Source: Bacteroidaceae bacterium
GTDB taxonomy: Bacteria; Bacteroidota; Bacteroidia; Bacteroidales; Bacteroidaceae
Direction: 5' to 3'
DNA: 64,000 nucleotides
Assembly (NCBI GenBank): GCA_017965425.1
Contig: JAGCPY010000007.1
Location: 90,494 to 154,493, forward strand
Shown: piece by piece, positions 9,013-18,671 of the stretch
Layout: each line of letters starts with the position of its first letter
Numbering within the stretch: position 1 is the stretch's first letter
Program-made: the position numbers and the translations under genes
The notes under the pieces: model-generated
Told to the model about the DNA's origin: nothing
The model's input: only the letters and a program-made list of their open reading frames with translations
Database searches by the model: none

Positions 9013-9768
9013 TTATTTCATTTTCGTTTTCAATAACACTTCGGCACGTGCCAAATCCTCTGGTGTATCAATACTGATGGTTTCTTCTTGTGTAATACCA
9101 ACTTGTATGTGATAACCCGCCTGCAACCAACGCAGTTGCTCCAAACTCTCTGCCATCTCTAAAGGTGACGGTGGAAGTGCAGTAATCTCAGCCAAGACTG
9201 CCGGACGATAAGCATAAAGGCCGATATGTTTATAGAATGTTTGCATCGACAACCACTCGGAACGGTCAACATCTCTTAAATATGGAATCACGCTGCGACT
9301 AAAATAGAGTGCACGGCCAAAGTCGTCAAGTACTACCTTCGGAAAGTTAGGATTCTCCAATGCCGTCCATCCATCTAGAGACGTAAAAGGTTTCACCAAC
9401 GTGGCAATCTGCGTTTTTGGATGATCGAAACAATGTTGAATGGCTAGCAAGTGAGAGGGCTGAATGAGGGGTTCATCGCCTTGGATGTTGACGACGACAT
9501 CATATTCTTTGTCCCATTTCTTATAAGCTTCATCAACGCGGTCCGTGCCACTTTTATGATGAATACTGGTCATGACGGCCTTACCGCCAAAGGCCTTCAC
9601 GGCATCACAGATTCGTTCGTCGTCTGTTGCCACAACAGCTTCATCCAGCACGCTTTCGACGGCTTTGTACACATGTTCTATGACAGTCTTTCCACACAAC
9701 TTCGCCAATGGCTTGGCGGGAAAGCGCGTCGAAGCATAGCGAGCAGGAATAATACCAATAAATGTCAT
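9013..9768 (-). CDS. kdsB: 3-deoxy-manno-octulosonate cytidylyltransferase
   Basis: KdsB activates Kdo to CMP-Kdo for lipopolysaccharide inner-core synthesis in the cytoplasm. The 251-residue protein has the family start 'IGIIPARYASTRFPAKPL', the 'VVNIQGDEPLI' motif and a typical length. It is divergent from the FolK-like gene and leads into dnaB. Its presence shows a Gram-negative outer membrane. Confidence 0.96.
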   Translation of the reverse strand: MTFIGIIPARYASTRFPAKPLAKLCGKTVIEHVYKAVESVLDEAVVATDDERICDAVKAFGGKAVMTSIHHKSGTDRVDEAYKKWDKEYDVVVNIQGDEPLIQPSHLLAIQHCFDHPKTQIATLVKPFTSLDGWTALENPNFPKVVLDDFGRALYFSRSVIPYLRDVDRSEWLSMQTFYKHIGLYAYRPAVLAEITALPPSPLEMAESLEQLRWLQAGYHIQVGITQEETISIDTPEDLARAEVLLKTKMK

Positions 9769-9820
9769 ATAACTTATGTTAAAACTTTCTTCAAATGATA
9801 TACGTTTGTAAACTTTCCCC

Positions 9821-9828
9821 TACTTTTG
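9821..9828 (+). promoter_or_regulatory. -7 box next to the FolK-like start codon
   Basis: TACTTTTG ends 5 bp before the ATG at 9834, so a transcript from it would have almost no leader. This favours the start at 9834 over the upstream in-frame ATG at 9795. Confidence 0.5.
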
Positions 9829-9833
9829 TGGGC

Positions 9834-10229
9834 ATGAAAGAAATACATACCTTCTATATTGGCATTGGCACGAACCTATCAGCAGCAGGAATGATACTGC
9901 GTTGGACTCATCGGCAGTTGGAAAACACATTCCAAGGAAAAGCCCGATATAGCCGTCCGTTGCAAACCCGCCCTATAGACTTCCCGAATCCTGCGACTTT
10001 CACCAATCAGTTGGTGGTCTTTGAAACGCCGACTCCTCGTGAACAGGTCGAGACTTTGCTGAAAGACATAGAACGTCTGGCTGGGCGCACGACGACTGAC
10101 AAAGGACGTGGCATTGTGAGACTTGATCTGGACTTGCTGATGGCAGACGGTGAAGTCATCCGCCCCAAAGACTGGCAACGACCTTACATCCGCCAAGCTT
10201 TCGAAGAGCTGAATGGGCAAGAGATATGA
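9834..10229 (+). CDS. FolK-like protein (HPPK family), short
   Basis: The protein resembles 6-hydroxymethyl-7,8-dihydropterin pyrophosphokinase, which makes a folate precursor. Recognisable features are the start 'FYIGIGTNLSA' (normally GSNLG), 'YSRPLQTRPIDFPNP', 'TFTNQLVVFET' and 'IVRLDLDLLMADG', which corresponds to the IDLDIL motif. At 131 residues it is shorter than usual (about 160), and the W-G-P-R segment before the acidic motif is replaced by 'KGRG'. It may be a divergent enzyme or may have lost activity. The ORF opens at 9795, but the -7 box at 9821 supports the start given. It converges with the PBP gene, with only 29 bp between them. Confidence 0.7.
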   Translation: MKEIHTFYIGIGTNLSAAGMILRWTHRQLENTFQGKARYSRPLQTRPIDFPNPATFTNQLVVFETPTPREQVETLLKDIERLAGRTTTDKGRGIVRLDLDLLMADGEVIRPKDWQRPYIRQAFEELNGQEI

Positions 10230-10258
10230 ATCCCGTTCCTTCATATCGTTGATACTCA

Positions 10259-12598
10259 TCATTGTGGTGAATCGAAAAGGTCATCGAGTCCACCCACATC
10301 TTCTACAGACTCTTCTTCACTGATATTCATCGAGGTCTGACAGGGATCGAACCCAGCAGGCATGACAAAGTCTTCCGTAGGAGAATAGCCTAATTGAGGA
10401 TTGGCATACACCTTCTTGAGAAAAGCGGCACAGATGGGAAGAGCAGACGATGCACCTTGCCCGTAGGCCATGCTGTTGAAGTGTACGTCACGTTCGTCTC
10501 CGCCCACCCATGCACCAAATGCCATCGAGGGAGTGTATCCAACAAACCAGCCATCTGAATTATCATTGGTGGTGCCTGTCTTACCAGCCATCGGCGCTTT
10601 GATACCGTAGCGGAAACGCATACGCGAACCCGTTCCTCCGTCAATGACGCCACGCATGAGAACTATCATCTTTAATGCACTTTCTTCACTGATGACTTCA
10701 TTCATCGCCGGAGAGAACTCTCCCACTATATTACCGTCACTGTCTTCGATGTGCGTCACAAATAGTGGTGATGTTCGAATGCCGCCATTAGCAAATGCCG
10801 TATAGGCCGAAACCATCTCGATGACAGAAATGTCACACGGTCCGAGACACAAGGAAAGTGATGGATGGATATCTTGGTTCTTGATGCCGTATTCATGCAA
10901 CAGACGAACGAATGCAGACGGATTCAAATGACTCATCAAATAAGCGGAAATCCAGTTATTTGACTGAGCCAACCCCCATTTCAATGTAACCATTTCACCA
11001 TAGCGGGCTCGACTTCCATTGCGAGGTGTCCAGGTTTGGTCGCCAATATGATAGGTCTGTTGCACGTTCGGCACCAGGTCACACGGACTCCATCCATTCT
11101 CCATCGCCAATGAATAAAGGTATGGCTTGATGGTCGAACCCACTTGCCGACGCCCCATCCCGGCCATGTCGTACTGGAAATGTCGATAATTCAATCCGCC
11201 AACGTAAGCTTTTACCTGCCCCGTCCGCGTGTCCATGCACACAAATCCTGAACGCAGGAAACGCTTGTAGTATTTGATGCTGTCAAGAGGCGTCATCACC
11301 GTATCGATGTCGCCCTTGGCCGTATAGACAGTCATCTCCATCGGGGTGTTGAAAGCCTTTTCTATGGCAGCGGCGTCGAAGCCTGCCTGTTTCATCAAGA
11401 TGTAACGTTCGCTCTGATGCATGGCCCGTTGCAGGTTCTTCTTCACTTTGTCCATACCAATTTCAGCTGCATAGGGAGCGTTTGCCTTTCCTTTGCGTTC
11501 GGCATTGAAAAGAGGTTGCAAGAAGCCTGCCACATGGTCTAGCATGGCATCCTCAGCATAACGTTGCATCCGACTGTCAATGGAGGTGTGGATCTTCAGA
11601 CCGTCGGTGTAAATGTTATAATTGGATCCGTCTTTCTTCTTGTTTTTATTACACCATCCATACAGCGGGTCGGTTTCCCATGCCAGGCTGTCCTCATAGA
11701 ACTTCTGCTTTTGCCATGAAGCATATTGACTACGCTGAGGCTTTTTGGCCATCAAAATAGTTCGCAAGTATTCACGCAGATAGGTGGCTTCTCCCTCTTT
11801 ATGATCTACGCGTTGGAAGTTCAGTTCCACAGGTTTTTGTGCAAGGCTGTCAGCCTCGGCTTTGTTCAAGAAGCCAGCTTTCACCATCTGTCCAAGCACT
11901 GTGTTCCGTCGCTGAGTGGCCAGTTCTACATGGCGCACGGGATTATAGTATGAAGGATTCTTGCACATGCCGATGAGCATAGCACTCTCGTTAATCGTCA
12001 AATCCTTCGGTTCTTTGTTGAAATATGTCTTAGCGGCTGTCTTCAAACCCACTGCATTGTGCAGGAAGTCGAAGTAATTGAGATACATCGTGATGATTTC
12101 CTCTTTCGTGTAGAGACGTTCGAGCTGTACGGCAATCACCCATTCAATGGGCTTCTGCATCAAGCGTTCTTCCACGCTGCCAGCCTGCGATGAATAGACC
12201 TGCTTAGCCAGCTGTTGCGTAATTGTGCTACCTCCGCCCGCGTTCTTCTGGCGAAGCAAACCACGCTTGATAACGGCACGCATGAGTGCACGGAAGTCGA
12301 TGCCAGAGTGTTCATAAAAGCGAACATCTTCCGTGGCCACCAATGCCTGAACAGTCGAAGGGGCTATGTCTTCATAGCTCACGAATATGCGGTTGGCACG
12401 CTGGTAGCTCCACGTCCCCAACAGTCGTCCGTCTGCAGAGAGAACTTGCGAGGCAAACTTGTTGACGGGATTCTCCAGCTGATGCAAATCGGGCATATAA
12501 CCGATATAGCCTTTGGCGATAGCCCAAAATGCGGTGCCAGTGACAGCCACGACTATAAACAGTAGAACCCAAAGCACAATAAAAAACTTCTTTCTCAT
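10259..12598 (-). CDS. Class A penicillin-binding protein (PBP1A type)
   Basis: A bifunctional peptidoglycan synthase anchored in the inner membrane, with its domains in the periplasm. It has a membrane anchor at residues 5-27, a GT51 transglycosylase domain with catalytic E90 in 'ATEDVRFYEHSGID' and 'GGSTITQQLAKQ' at 122-133, and a transpeptidase domain with S488-T-I-K491, S546-N-N and K673-T-G. The 779-residue length is normal. The C-terminus is acidic. The gene stands alone with its own promoter. Confidence 0.96.
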   Translation of the reverse strand: MRKKFFIVLWVLLFIVVAVTGTAFWAIAKGYIGYMPDLHQLENPVNKFASQVLSADGRLLGTWSYQRANRIFVSYEDIAPSTVQALVATEDVRFYEHSGIDFRALMRAVIKRGLLRQKNAGGGSTITQQLAKQVYSSQAGSVEERLMQKPIEWVIAVQLERLYTKEEIITMYLNYFDFLHNAVGLKTAAKTYFNKEPKDLTINESAMLIGMCKNPSYYNPVRHVELATQRRNTVLGQMVKAGFLNKAEADSLAQKPVELNFQRVDHKEGEATYLREYLRTILMAKKPQRSQYASWQKQKFYEDSLAWETDPLYGWCNKNKKKDGSNYNIYTDGLKIHTSIDSRMQRYAEDAMLDHVAGFLQPLFNAERKGKANAPYAAEIGMDKVKKNLQRAMHQSERYILMKQAGFDAAAIEKAFNTPMEMTVYTAKGDIDTVMTPLDSIKYYKRFLRSGFVCMDTRTGQVKAYVGGLNYRHFQYDMAGMGRRQVGSTIKPYLYSLAMENGWSPCDLVPNVQQTYHIGDQTWTPRNGSRARYGEMVTLKWGLAQSNNWISAYLMSHLNPSAFVRLLHEYGIKNQDIHPSLSLCLGPCDISVIEMVSAYTAFANGGIRTSPLFVTHIEDSDGNIVGEFSPAMNEVISEESALKMIVLMRGVIDGGTGSRMRFRYGIKAPMAGKTGTTNDNSDGWFVGYTPSMAFGAWVGGDERDVHFNSMAYGQGASSALPICAAFLKKVYANPQLGYSPTEDFVMPAGFDPCQTSMNISEEESVEDVGGLDDLFDSPQ

Positions 12599-12622
12599 GT
12601 TTTTCGGTCAGGAAATGGGTTG

Positions 12623-12630
12623 CAAATATA
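12623..12630 (-). promoter_or_regulatory. -7 box of the PBP1A gene
   Basis: TATATTTG on the minus strand, 25 bp upstream of the ATG. It matches the TAnnTTTG consensus. Confidence 0.5.
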
Positions 12631-12684
12631 CGCCTTTTCTGCCGAAACTACTCACAAAAAAGAAGAAAAGTACTTTTTTTTATC

Positions 12685-12744
12685 TATCTTTGTAAACTAA
12701 CACCTCTTTGATGATGTTCGTTCCAGGGTTTTAACCTAAATTTG
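12685..12744 (+). promoter_or_regulatory. Two -7 boxes upstream of pyrB
   Basis: TATCTTTG (12685-12692) and TAAATTTG (12737-12744) both fit the consensus, 80 and 28 bp before the pyrB ATG. I see no clear -33 partner at 19-21 bp for either. Two alternative transcription starts would give different leaders, but no pyrimidine attenuator is evident. Confidence 0.5.
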
Positions 12745-12772
12745 CCTACGAAAAACAATGTAAGCAGAAAAG

Positions 12773-13717
12773 ATGAACAGAAGTTTCGTTACCATTGCCG
12801 AACATTCACGTGAGAAGATAGAGTATCTCATTCGTATGGCTGAAGAATTTGAGCGCCATCCGAATCGTCTTCTCCTTCAGGGACGCGTCGTGGCCACCCT
12901 CTTCTTCGAGCCCAGTACACGCACACGCCTCAGTTTTGAAACGGCAGCCAATCGCCTGGGGGCACGTGTCATCGGATTCGCTGATCCCAAGGTGACAAGC
13001 GGAACCAAAGGCGAGACGCTGAAAGACACCATCATGATGGTCTCTAACTATGCCGACATCATCGTCATGCGACACTATCTTGAAGGAGCTGCACGCTATG
13101 CCAGTGAGATTGCCCCCGTACCCATCGTCAATGCCGGTGATGGTGCCAACCAGCATCCTTCACAGACAATGCTCGACCTATATACAATCTATCAGACTCA
13201 AGGCACACTCGATCATCTGAACATCTATCTCGTCGGTGACTTGAAGTATGGACGCACCGTGCACAGCCTACTTATGGCCATGCGCCATTTCAACCCCACT
13301 TTCCACTTCATCGCTCCTGACGAGTTGGCCATGCCACAGACCTACAAGGACTATTGCCTACAGCATGGCATCCGATATGTGGAACATCAGGACTTTGATG
13401 CAGATGTAATTTCCGGAGCTGACATTTTATATATGACGCGCGTGCAACGTGAACGGTTCACAGATTTGATGGAATACGAGCATGTGAAAGACCGCTACCT
13501 CCTCAAGTTGGATATGCTCTCCAAGGCACGCCCGAACATGCGCATCCTCCATCCCCTGCCACGTGTGAACGAAATCGAGTATAGCATCGATGACGACCCT
13601 CACGCCTATTACTTCCAGCAGGCTCGCAACGGCCTCTTTACACGCGAAGCCATCATCTGCGATGCGCTCGGCATCACGCTCCAACAAGTCCAGAACGATT
13701 CTTCGATCATCCAATAA
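12773..13717 (+). CDS. pyrB: Aspartate carbamoyltransferase, catalytic chain
   Basis: PyrB makes N-carbamoyl-aspartate, the first committed step of pyrimidine synthesis. The 314 residues show the carbamoyl-phosphate loop '[11 protein letters not shown]' (STRT 48-51), the '[12 protein letters not shown]' region and the C-terminal 'HPLPRVNEI'. The next gene encodes the regulatory chain, so the enzyme should be the allosteric E. coli-type dodecamer. Confidence 0.97.
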   Translation: MNRSFVTIAEHSREKIEYLIRMAEEFERHPNRLLLQGRVVATLFFEPSTRTRLSFETAANRLGARVIGFADPKVTSGTKGETLKDTIMMVSNYADIIVMRHYLEGAARYASEIAPVPIVNAGDGANQHPSQTMLDLYTIYQTQGTLDHLNIYLVGDLKYGRTVHSLLMAMRHFNPTFHFIAPDELAMPQTYKDYCLQHGIRYVEHQDFDADVISGADILYMTRVQRERFTDLMEYEHVKDRYLLKLDMLSKARPNMRILHPLPRVNEIEYSIDDDPHAYYFQQARNGLFTREAIICDALGITLQQVQNDSSIIQ

Positions 13718-13759
13718 CCTCTATACATGTCCGGCGGTTGCGCCGTCGGAATCATCTGT

Positions 13760-14215
13760 ATGAAACGAGAACAACTCATCGTCTCTGCCCTCGACCACGG
13801 CACCGTCATCGACCACATTCCATGCGACCGTCTCTTTGAGGTCATCAACCTCCTGCACTTGGAGCAAATGACTTCCAAAGTCACCATTGGTTTCAACCTC
13901 AAGTCCAACAAGATGGGCACCAAGAGCATCATCAAGATTGCCGACCGCTTCTTCACCGATGAAGAACTCAACCAATTGTCTGTGGTGGCACCAAACGTGT
14001 CGCTATCGATCATTCGCGACTATGAAGTCGTTGAGAAGCGAGAAGTCTGCCTGCCAGACGAACTGCGAGGCATCATCCTCTGCAACAACCCCAAATGCAT
14101 TTCCAACAACGAACCCATGCGCACGCTGTTCCATGTCACCAACAAGCAGCAAGGCATCGTCCGTTGCCACTATTGTAATCACGAACAACACATCAAAGAA
14201 GTAAAACTAGTATAA
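13760..14215 (+). CDS. pyrI: Aspartate carbamoyltransferase, regulatory chain
   Basis: PyrI binds nucleotide effectors and joins the catalytic trimers. The protein begins '[20 protein letters not shown]', which aligns with known PyrI starts, so I use the ATG at 13760 (151 residues); an upstream in-frame ATG at 13727 would add an unrelated 11 residues. The zinc site is complete: 'CNNPKC' and 'CHYC' give four Cys. It follows pyrB closely and ends 1 bp before the glyA ATG. Confidence 0.95.
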   Translation: MKREQLIVSALDHGTVIDHIPCDRLFEVINLLHLEQMTSKVTIGFNLKSNKMGTKSIIKIADRFFTDEELNQLSVVAPNVSLSIIRDYEVVEKREVCLPDELRGIILCNNPKCISNNEPMRTLFHVTNKQQGIVRCHYCNHEQHIKEVKLV

Positions 14216-14216
14216 A

Positions 14217-15497
14217 ATGAAACGAGACAACACCATCTTTGAACTGATTGCGAAAGAACGTGCCCGTCAGGAACGGGGCATCGAACTCATCGCGTCCGAG
14301 AACTTCGTCAGCCCCCAAGTTATGGAAGCTATGGGGTCGCCGCTCACCAACAAATATGCCGAAGGCTACCCTGGCCACCGTTACTATGGCGGATGCCAAG
14401 TCGTGGACGAGGTGGAGCAACTGGCCATTGACCGTGTCTGCCAACTCTTTGGGGCCGAATATGCCAACGTCCAACCCCACTCCGGCGCTCAAGCCAACGC
14501 TGCCGTCTTCCTTGCCTGCTTGAATCCGGGCGACACCTTCATGGGACTGAACCTCGACCACGGAGGCCACCTCTCCCACGGTTCACTTGTCAACACCAGC
14601 GGCATCATCTATCGGCCTATAGGATATAATCTCAACCGCGAAACTGGTCGCGTCGATTACGACGAGATGGAACAGCTGGCACTCCAGCACAAGCCCAAGC
14701 TCCTCATCGGCGGCGGCTCTGCCTATAGCAGGGAATGGGACTATCGCCGAATGCGAGAGATTGCTGACAAAGTGGGGGCCATTTTTATGGTGGACATGGC
14801 TCATCCCGCAGGACTCATCGCAGCTGGCCTTTTGGACAACCCATTGAAGTTTGCCCACATCGTGACTTCAACCACCCACAAGACCCTGCGCGGCCCACGC
14901 GGAGGCATCATTCTTATGGGCAAAGACTTCGAAAATCCCTGGGGAAAGAAGACACCCAAGGGCGTTACCAAGATGATGTCCGCACTCCTTAACAGTGCCG
15001 TATTTCCTGGCATTCAAGGTGGTCCTCTGGAACACGTCATCGCAGCCAAGGCCGTGGCTTTCGGCGAAGCGCTCACTCCTGAGTTCAAAGCATACCAAAC
15101 ACAGGTTCAAAAGAACGCAGCAGTGCTGGCAGCAGAACTCATCAAACGTGGATTCCACATTGTCAGCGGAGGCACAGACAACCACTCGATGCTCGTCGAT
15201 CTGCGTCCTAAATACCCGGAACTGACGGGCAAAGTGGCTGAAAACGCACTCGTGGCAGCAGATATCACCGTGAACAAGAACATGGTGCCATTCGACAGCC
15301 GCAGTGCCTTCCAGACCTCTGGCATCCGACTCGGAACACCCGCCATCACCACGCGTGGAGCCAAGGAAGACCTCATGGTGAAAATTGCCGAACTGATTGA
15401 GTGTGTGCTCAATGCACCTGAAGACGAAACCGTCATCGCTGCCGTCCGTAACGAGGTCAACGGAATCATGAAGGAATATCCACTCTTCGCCTACTAA
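14217..15497 (+). CDS. glyA: Serine hydroxymethyltransferase
   Basis: GlyA interconverts serine and glycine and loads tetrahydrofolate with one-carbon units. It is a PLP enzyme of 426 residues with the signature '[14 protein letters not shown]', in which K222 should bind PLP, plus '[10 protein letters not shown]' and '[11 protein letters not shown]'. It is the last gene of the pyrB-pyrI-glyA unit, which is followed by a strong hairpin. Coupling to pyrimidine synthesis makes sense through folate demand for thymidylate. Confidence 0.97.
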   Translation: MKRDNTIFELIAKERARQERGIELIASENFVSPQVMEAMGSPLTNKYAEGYPGHRYYGGCQVVDEVEQLAIDRVCQLFGAEYANVQPHSGAQANAAVFLACLNPGDTFMGLNLDHGGHLSHGSLVNTSGIIYRPIGYNLNRETGRVDYDEMEQLALQHKPKLLIGGGSAYSREWDYRRMREIADKVGAIFMVDMAHPAGLIAAGLLDNPLKFAHIVTSTTHKTLRGPRGGIILMGKDFENPWGKKTPKGVTKMMSALLNSAVFPGIQGGPLEHVIAAKAVAFGEALTPEFKAYQTQVQKNAAVLAAELIKRGFHIVSGGTDNHSMLVDLRPKYPELTGKVAENALVAADITVNKNMVPFDSRSAFQTSGIRLGTPAITTRGAKEDLMVKIAELIECVLNAPEDETVIAAVRNEVNGIMKEYPLFAY

Positions 15498-15524
15498 GGC
15501 GCTGACTTGCTTCCTCCACATAAC

Positions 15525-15588
15525 GAACCTATGTTCGTGAACCTGTCAACAGAAATGAATCGGGTCACGAACATAGGTTCTCTTTTCG
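15525..15588 (+). terminator. Terminator hairpin after glyA
   Basis: A perfect 16-bp stem, GAACCTATGTTCGTGA (15525-15540) pairing with 15565-15580, has a 24-nt loop and is followed by TCTTTTC. It begins 27 bp after the glyA stop. It is independent of the large repeat that follows. Confidence 0.8.
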
Positions 15589-15734
15589 TCGGATAAAAAG
15601 TCTTCAACCTCCTTTTTTAGAAGGACTCAGCTATGTCAAAAAGCGCAGATTCACAAATCATTGAAACGTTCAATCCTTTTTGTAAACTGCCTCATTTGCT
15701 GTTAGCCAATGCCCATTCTCCTGTTTTTTCCATA

Positions 15735-16066
15735 AAAATCCCTCAATCCCTCACCTTTTGAAATAACCATCTGAAAGCAAAGCGATTGACGGTGAGACTT
15801 TGGTGAGGGATAGGTGAGGGATGGTGAGGAATAACGAGGTGTCGAGTTTATCTGCATGTATGATCAATCCCTCACCATCCCTCACCTATCCCTCACCAAA
15901 GTCTCACCTATAATATTCTGTTTTCCAATTAAATAGAACTAATGGTGAGGGATTGAGGGATTTTTGATGAAAAAGCGATGTATAGTGGGTGTGATGAATA
16001 ATTATTTCTAAACAATCTGCCTGGAACGTGTACACCCTACAAATAGAAGGTGTACACGTTCCAGGC
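15735..16066. repeat. Convergent-gap element copy 2
   Basis: The architecture is the same as copy 1. Outer boxes are followed by 35-bp intervals at 15756-15790 and 15909-15943, inner arrays of four boxes have 11/11/10 spacing, and T runs occur at both outer ends. After 'GATGTATAGTGGG' comes a perfect 18-bp hairpin, GCCTGGAACGTGTACACC (16019-16036) pairing with 16049-16066. It lies between the convergent glyA and rnfA genes, its hairpin ending 29 bp from the rnfA stop. I see nothing else in 15589-15734. Confidence 0.9.
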
Positions 16067-16095
16067 AAAACGTGTGCATGTTCTCGCGACTGGGG

Positions 16096-16719
16096 TCAGA
16101 TTCCGAAGACCTTGGCGAGACCGTTATCTACACCACCGAAGCCCATGAAGGCCATGGCCAAGAGGCCAGCGACGACGAGGGCGATGGGCATGCCCTGCAT
16201 TCCCTTGGGGACGTCCATCGTAGCCAGTTGCTCACGGATGGCAGCGAAGATGGTCAGTGCCAGGCCGAAGCCGAGGGCGGTGCTGACGGCATAGACGACA
16301 CCGGTGAGGAGATTGGGCTCGATGCCCTGGGAGTTGTAAGTGCCCTGTGCCACGAGGATGGCAACGCCGAGGATGGCGCAGTTCGTGGTGATGAGGGGCA
16401 GGAAGACGCCGAGGGCTTGGTAGAGGGCAGGCGACACCTTCTTCAGAATGATCTCCACCATCTGCACGAGGGCAGCGATGACGAGGATGAAGGCGATGGT
16501 CTGCAGGTATTCGAGGTTGTAGCTCTCCAAGAGACCTTGGATGAGGTAAGTCACGATGGTAGCTATCGTGAGCACGAAGGCCACAGCGGCGGACATGCCG
16601 AGGGCAGTGTCCACTTTCTTCGACACACCGAGGAAGGGGCAGATTCCGAGGAACTGCGAGAACACGATATTGTTGACGAAGATGGCCGAGAAGAATATTA
16701 AGAGATAAGCCATAATCAA
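16096..16719 (-). CDS. rnfA: Rnf complex membrane subunit RnfA
   Basis: RnfA is a membrane subunit of the ion-translocating ferredoxin:NAD oxidoreductase, in which RnfA and RnfE together hold an iron-sulfur centre in the membrane. The 207 residues have about six hydrophobic segments and the motifs 'NNIVFSQFLGICPFLGVSKK' near the N-terminus and 'TTNCAILG' about 115, each with a Cys. It is the last gene of the rseC-rnfBCDGEA order. An ATG two codons downstream is an alternative start. Confidence 0.96.
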   Translation of the reverse strand: MIMAYLLIFFSAIFVNNIVFSQFLGICPFLGVSKKVDTALGMSAAVAFVLTIATIVTYLIQGLLESYNLEYLQTIAFILVIAALVQMVEIILKKVSPALYQALGVFLPLITTNCAILGVAILVAQGTYNSQGIEPNLLTGVVYAVSTALGFGLALTIFAAIREQLATMDVPKGMQGMPIALVVAGLLAMAFMGFGGVDNGLAKVFGI

Positions 16720-16720
16720 A

Positions 16721-16876
16721 GACCCACCCCCCTGCCCCTCCCTTGTAGAGAGGGGAGTATAATGTATTAGCTATGGGGAGCTATTAGGGTCATTCTTTTA
16801 ATGATGTTTACTATTCTTATTGCATTTCTTGAAATGTAACCACTCCCTCCCTACAAGGGAGGGTGAGGGGTGGGTC
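16721..16876. repeat. GC-rich palindromic repeat, copy 2 (between rnfE and rnfA)
   Basis: The 156-bp unit has complementary ends: GACCCACCCCCCTG at 16721 and GAGGGGTGGGTC ending at 16876, each followed inward by CCCTCCCTTGTAG-type sequence and its complement. The 100-bp centre is AT-rich. Its last base lies in the rnfE stop codon. Folded in the mRNA, it would put a strong stem between two Rnf cistrons. Confidence 0.88.
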
Positions 16877-17460
16877 TAAATCTTCGCCGTCTTCTTCACG
16901 ATGGCAATCAGGTAGCCGAGGGCGATGAAAGCACCGGGGGCGAGGACGAAGAGGAGCATGCCGTAGTTCTCGGAGTAGAGGGTAGTGCCAAAGAGCTTGC
17001 CTGTGCCGAGGATCTCGCGGATGCCGCCAAGCAGTGTGAGGGCGATGGTGAAGCCGAGGCCGATGCCGATGCCGTCGAAGATGCTCTCCACAGGGCCGTG
17101 CTTGGCTGCAAAGGCTTCGGCACGACCAAGGATGATGCAGTTCACGACGATGAGGGGGATGAACAGACCGAGGGTCTTATAGACCTCGGGCGTGTAGGCT
17201 TGCATGAACATCTGCAGGGCAGTGACGAGGGAGGCAATCACGACGATGTACGAGGGGATGCGCACCTGATCGGGGATGAGGCTCTTGATGCACGAGATGA
17301 TGAAGTTGGAGAAGATGAGGACAGCCATCGTGGCCAGACCCATCGACATACCATTCACGGCGCTGGAGGTGGTTCCCAGCGTGGGGCACATACCGAGGAG
17401 AAGGACGAAGGTGGGGTTCTCCTTGAGGATGCCGTTCCACAAAATAGACAAGTATTTCAT
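16876..17460 (-). CDS. rnfE: Rnf complex membrane subunit RnfE
   Basis: RnfE is homologous to RnfA and forms the other half of the membrane electron-transfer core. It is a 194-residue polytopic protein with the motifs 'NPTFVLLLGMCPTLGTTSSA' near residue 15 and 'VVNCIILGRAEAFA' near 105, supplying the two conserved Cys. It starts 18 bp downstream of the rnfG stop. Confidence 0.96.
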   Translation of the reverse strand: MKYLSILWNGILKENPTFVLLLGMCPTLGTTSSAVNGMSMGLATMAVLIFSNFIISCIKSLIPDQVRIPSYIVVIASLVTALQMFMQAYTPEVYKTLGLFIPLIVVNCIILGRAEAFAAKHGPVESIFDGIGIGLGFTIALTLLGGIREILGTGKLFGTTLYSENYGMLLFVLAPGAFIALGYLIAIVKKTAKI

Positions 17461-17478
17461 AATCGTTTCTCCTTTAGT

Positions 17479-18144
17479 TTAGTTTTGGGATTGTCCCTCG
17501 GCAGAAACCTCGGGCACAGTGACTTCTTCAGGGGCGACTTTAGCGTGCTGCTGGGCAGAAGCTCCGCTTTGTGCATCAGCCTGTGCGGAAGCACCGGCGT
17601 AGGCATGGAAGGCCACGTTGACGGCACGGAGGAAGGCGCGTGAGGTGATGGTGGAAGCGGTGATGGCATCCACGTCGCCGCCGTCCTTGCTGACGGTGAG
17701 CTCCTTCTCGCCGGGGTTCTTGCCGATGATGTCGCCCTTCTGTCCCTTCTGGAACCAGTCGCCAGCCTTGGCACCGAGGCCCGGCGTCTCGGCATGTTCG
17801 AGGACGGTGTAACCCTTGATGGACCCCTCATCGGCAAAACCGACGAGCACACTCAGCTTGCCGCCGAAGCCATTGGGGTCGATAGCCTGCACGGCGACGC
17901 CTTTATCGGTGGCATAGATGATGACAGGATTGCCGTTGGCATCCTCGACCTCTTTGGTCTCCTGCACCTGGGCATCGGAAACGCCCAGCACGGTGTTGAT
18001 GCCTTCGGCAAGGGTGCGAGCCTTGTTCTCTTCAATAGGGCCTGCGGTCATCTTGTTGACATAGGCCAAAGCACCTGCGGCGATGACCGAGATGAGGGTC
18101 AGCACGCAAAGCATATTAGGTAGGGTTGATGGTAGTTTTTTCAT
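17479..18144 (-). CDS. rnfG: Rnf complex FMN-binding subunit RnfG
   Basis: RnfG carries a covalently bound FMN on its periplasmic side. The protein has one N-terminal membrane segment (about 8-29), an FMN-binding domain with 'AETPGLGAKA', and the flavinylation site 'DAITASTITS', in which T165 is the likely attachment residue. The C-terminal 35 residues are Ala/Gln/Glu-rich and look unstructured. The start overlaps the rnfD stop by 4 bp. ApbE, encoded at 27708, is the expected flavin transferase. Confidence 0.94.
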   Translation of the reverse strand: MKKLPSTLPNMLCVLTLISVIAAGALAYVNKMTAGPIEENKARTLAEGINTVLGVSDAQVQETKEVEDANGNPVIIYATDKGVAVQAIDPNGFGGKLSVLVGFADEGSIKGYTVLEHAETPGLGAKAGDWFQKGQKGDIIGKNPGEKELTVSKDGGDVDAITASTITSRAFLRAVNVAFHAYAGASAQADAQSGASAQQHAKVAPEEVTVPEVSAEGQSQN

Positions 18145-18632
18145 TTCTTTACCTCCCCAAAACGTTTAGGTTTGACATAGGTGTTGATGAGAGGTGTGAA
18201 GCCGTTCATGATGAGGATGGCGAAGCTCATACCTTCGGGATAGCTGCCGAAGTCGCGGATGAGGACGGTCAGCACGCCGATGGCACAGCCGTAGATGAGC
18301 TGACCCTTGGCCGTCATGGGCGAGGTGACATAGTCGGTGGCCATGAAGCAGGCACCAAGCATGAGACCACCGGAGAGGATGACCTGCACGGGGTTGGCAT
18401 AGCTGGGATCGATGAGGTGGAAGAGACCTGCCAGGACGAAGACCGAAGCGATGATGCTCACGGGGATGTGCCAGGTGATGATCTTCTTCCAGAGCATGTA
18501 GCAGCAACCGATGAGCAGGCAGAGGGCGCTGACCTCACCGAGAGAGCCACCGGTCTGACCGATGAGCATGTCAAAGGCCGAGGGGAGCTGGTTCAGCAAA
18601 CTGGAATCGCCCGTCTTGATGGCTTCCTTCAT
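18141..18632 (-). CDS. rnfD: Rnf subunit RnfD, C-terminal part (after in-frame TGA)
   Basis: This is the second half of RnfD, in the same frame as the ORF at 18672-19187 and separated from it only by an in-frame TGA (18672-18674). The frame right after the TGA reads 'YVDAETGATPLFIMKEAI', which is the conserved RnfD covalent-FMN site (T-G-A-T). If translation restarts at the first ATG (18632), that site would be lost. The segment has several membrane helices. Possible explanations are a base or assembly error, a real null mutation, or stop-codon readthrough. Confidence 0.85.
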   Translation of the reverse strand: MKEAIKTGDSSLLNQLPSAFDMLIGQTGGSLGEVSALCLLIGCCYMLWKKIITWHIPVSIIASVFVLAGLFHLIDPSYANPVQVILSGGLMLGACFMATDYVTSPMTAKGQLIYGCAIGVLTVLIRDFGSYPEGMSFAILIMNGFTPLINTYVKPKRFGEVKK

Positions 18633-18671
18633 GATGAAGAGCGGCGTGGCACCTGTCTCGGCATCGACATA

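Noticed and set aside
9805-9828. TTTG 12 bp before the -7 box as a recurring promoter variant
   Set aside because: It occurs at three promoters (9805, 35823, 57853) of about sixteen, which is too few in AT-rich sequence to claim a distinct promoter class.
16072-18123. Long + strand frames across the Rnf genes
   Set aside because: They are acidic, His-rich antisense readings of GC-rich membrane protein genes. The Rnf subunits on the minus strand are unmistakable.
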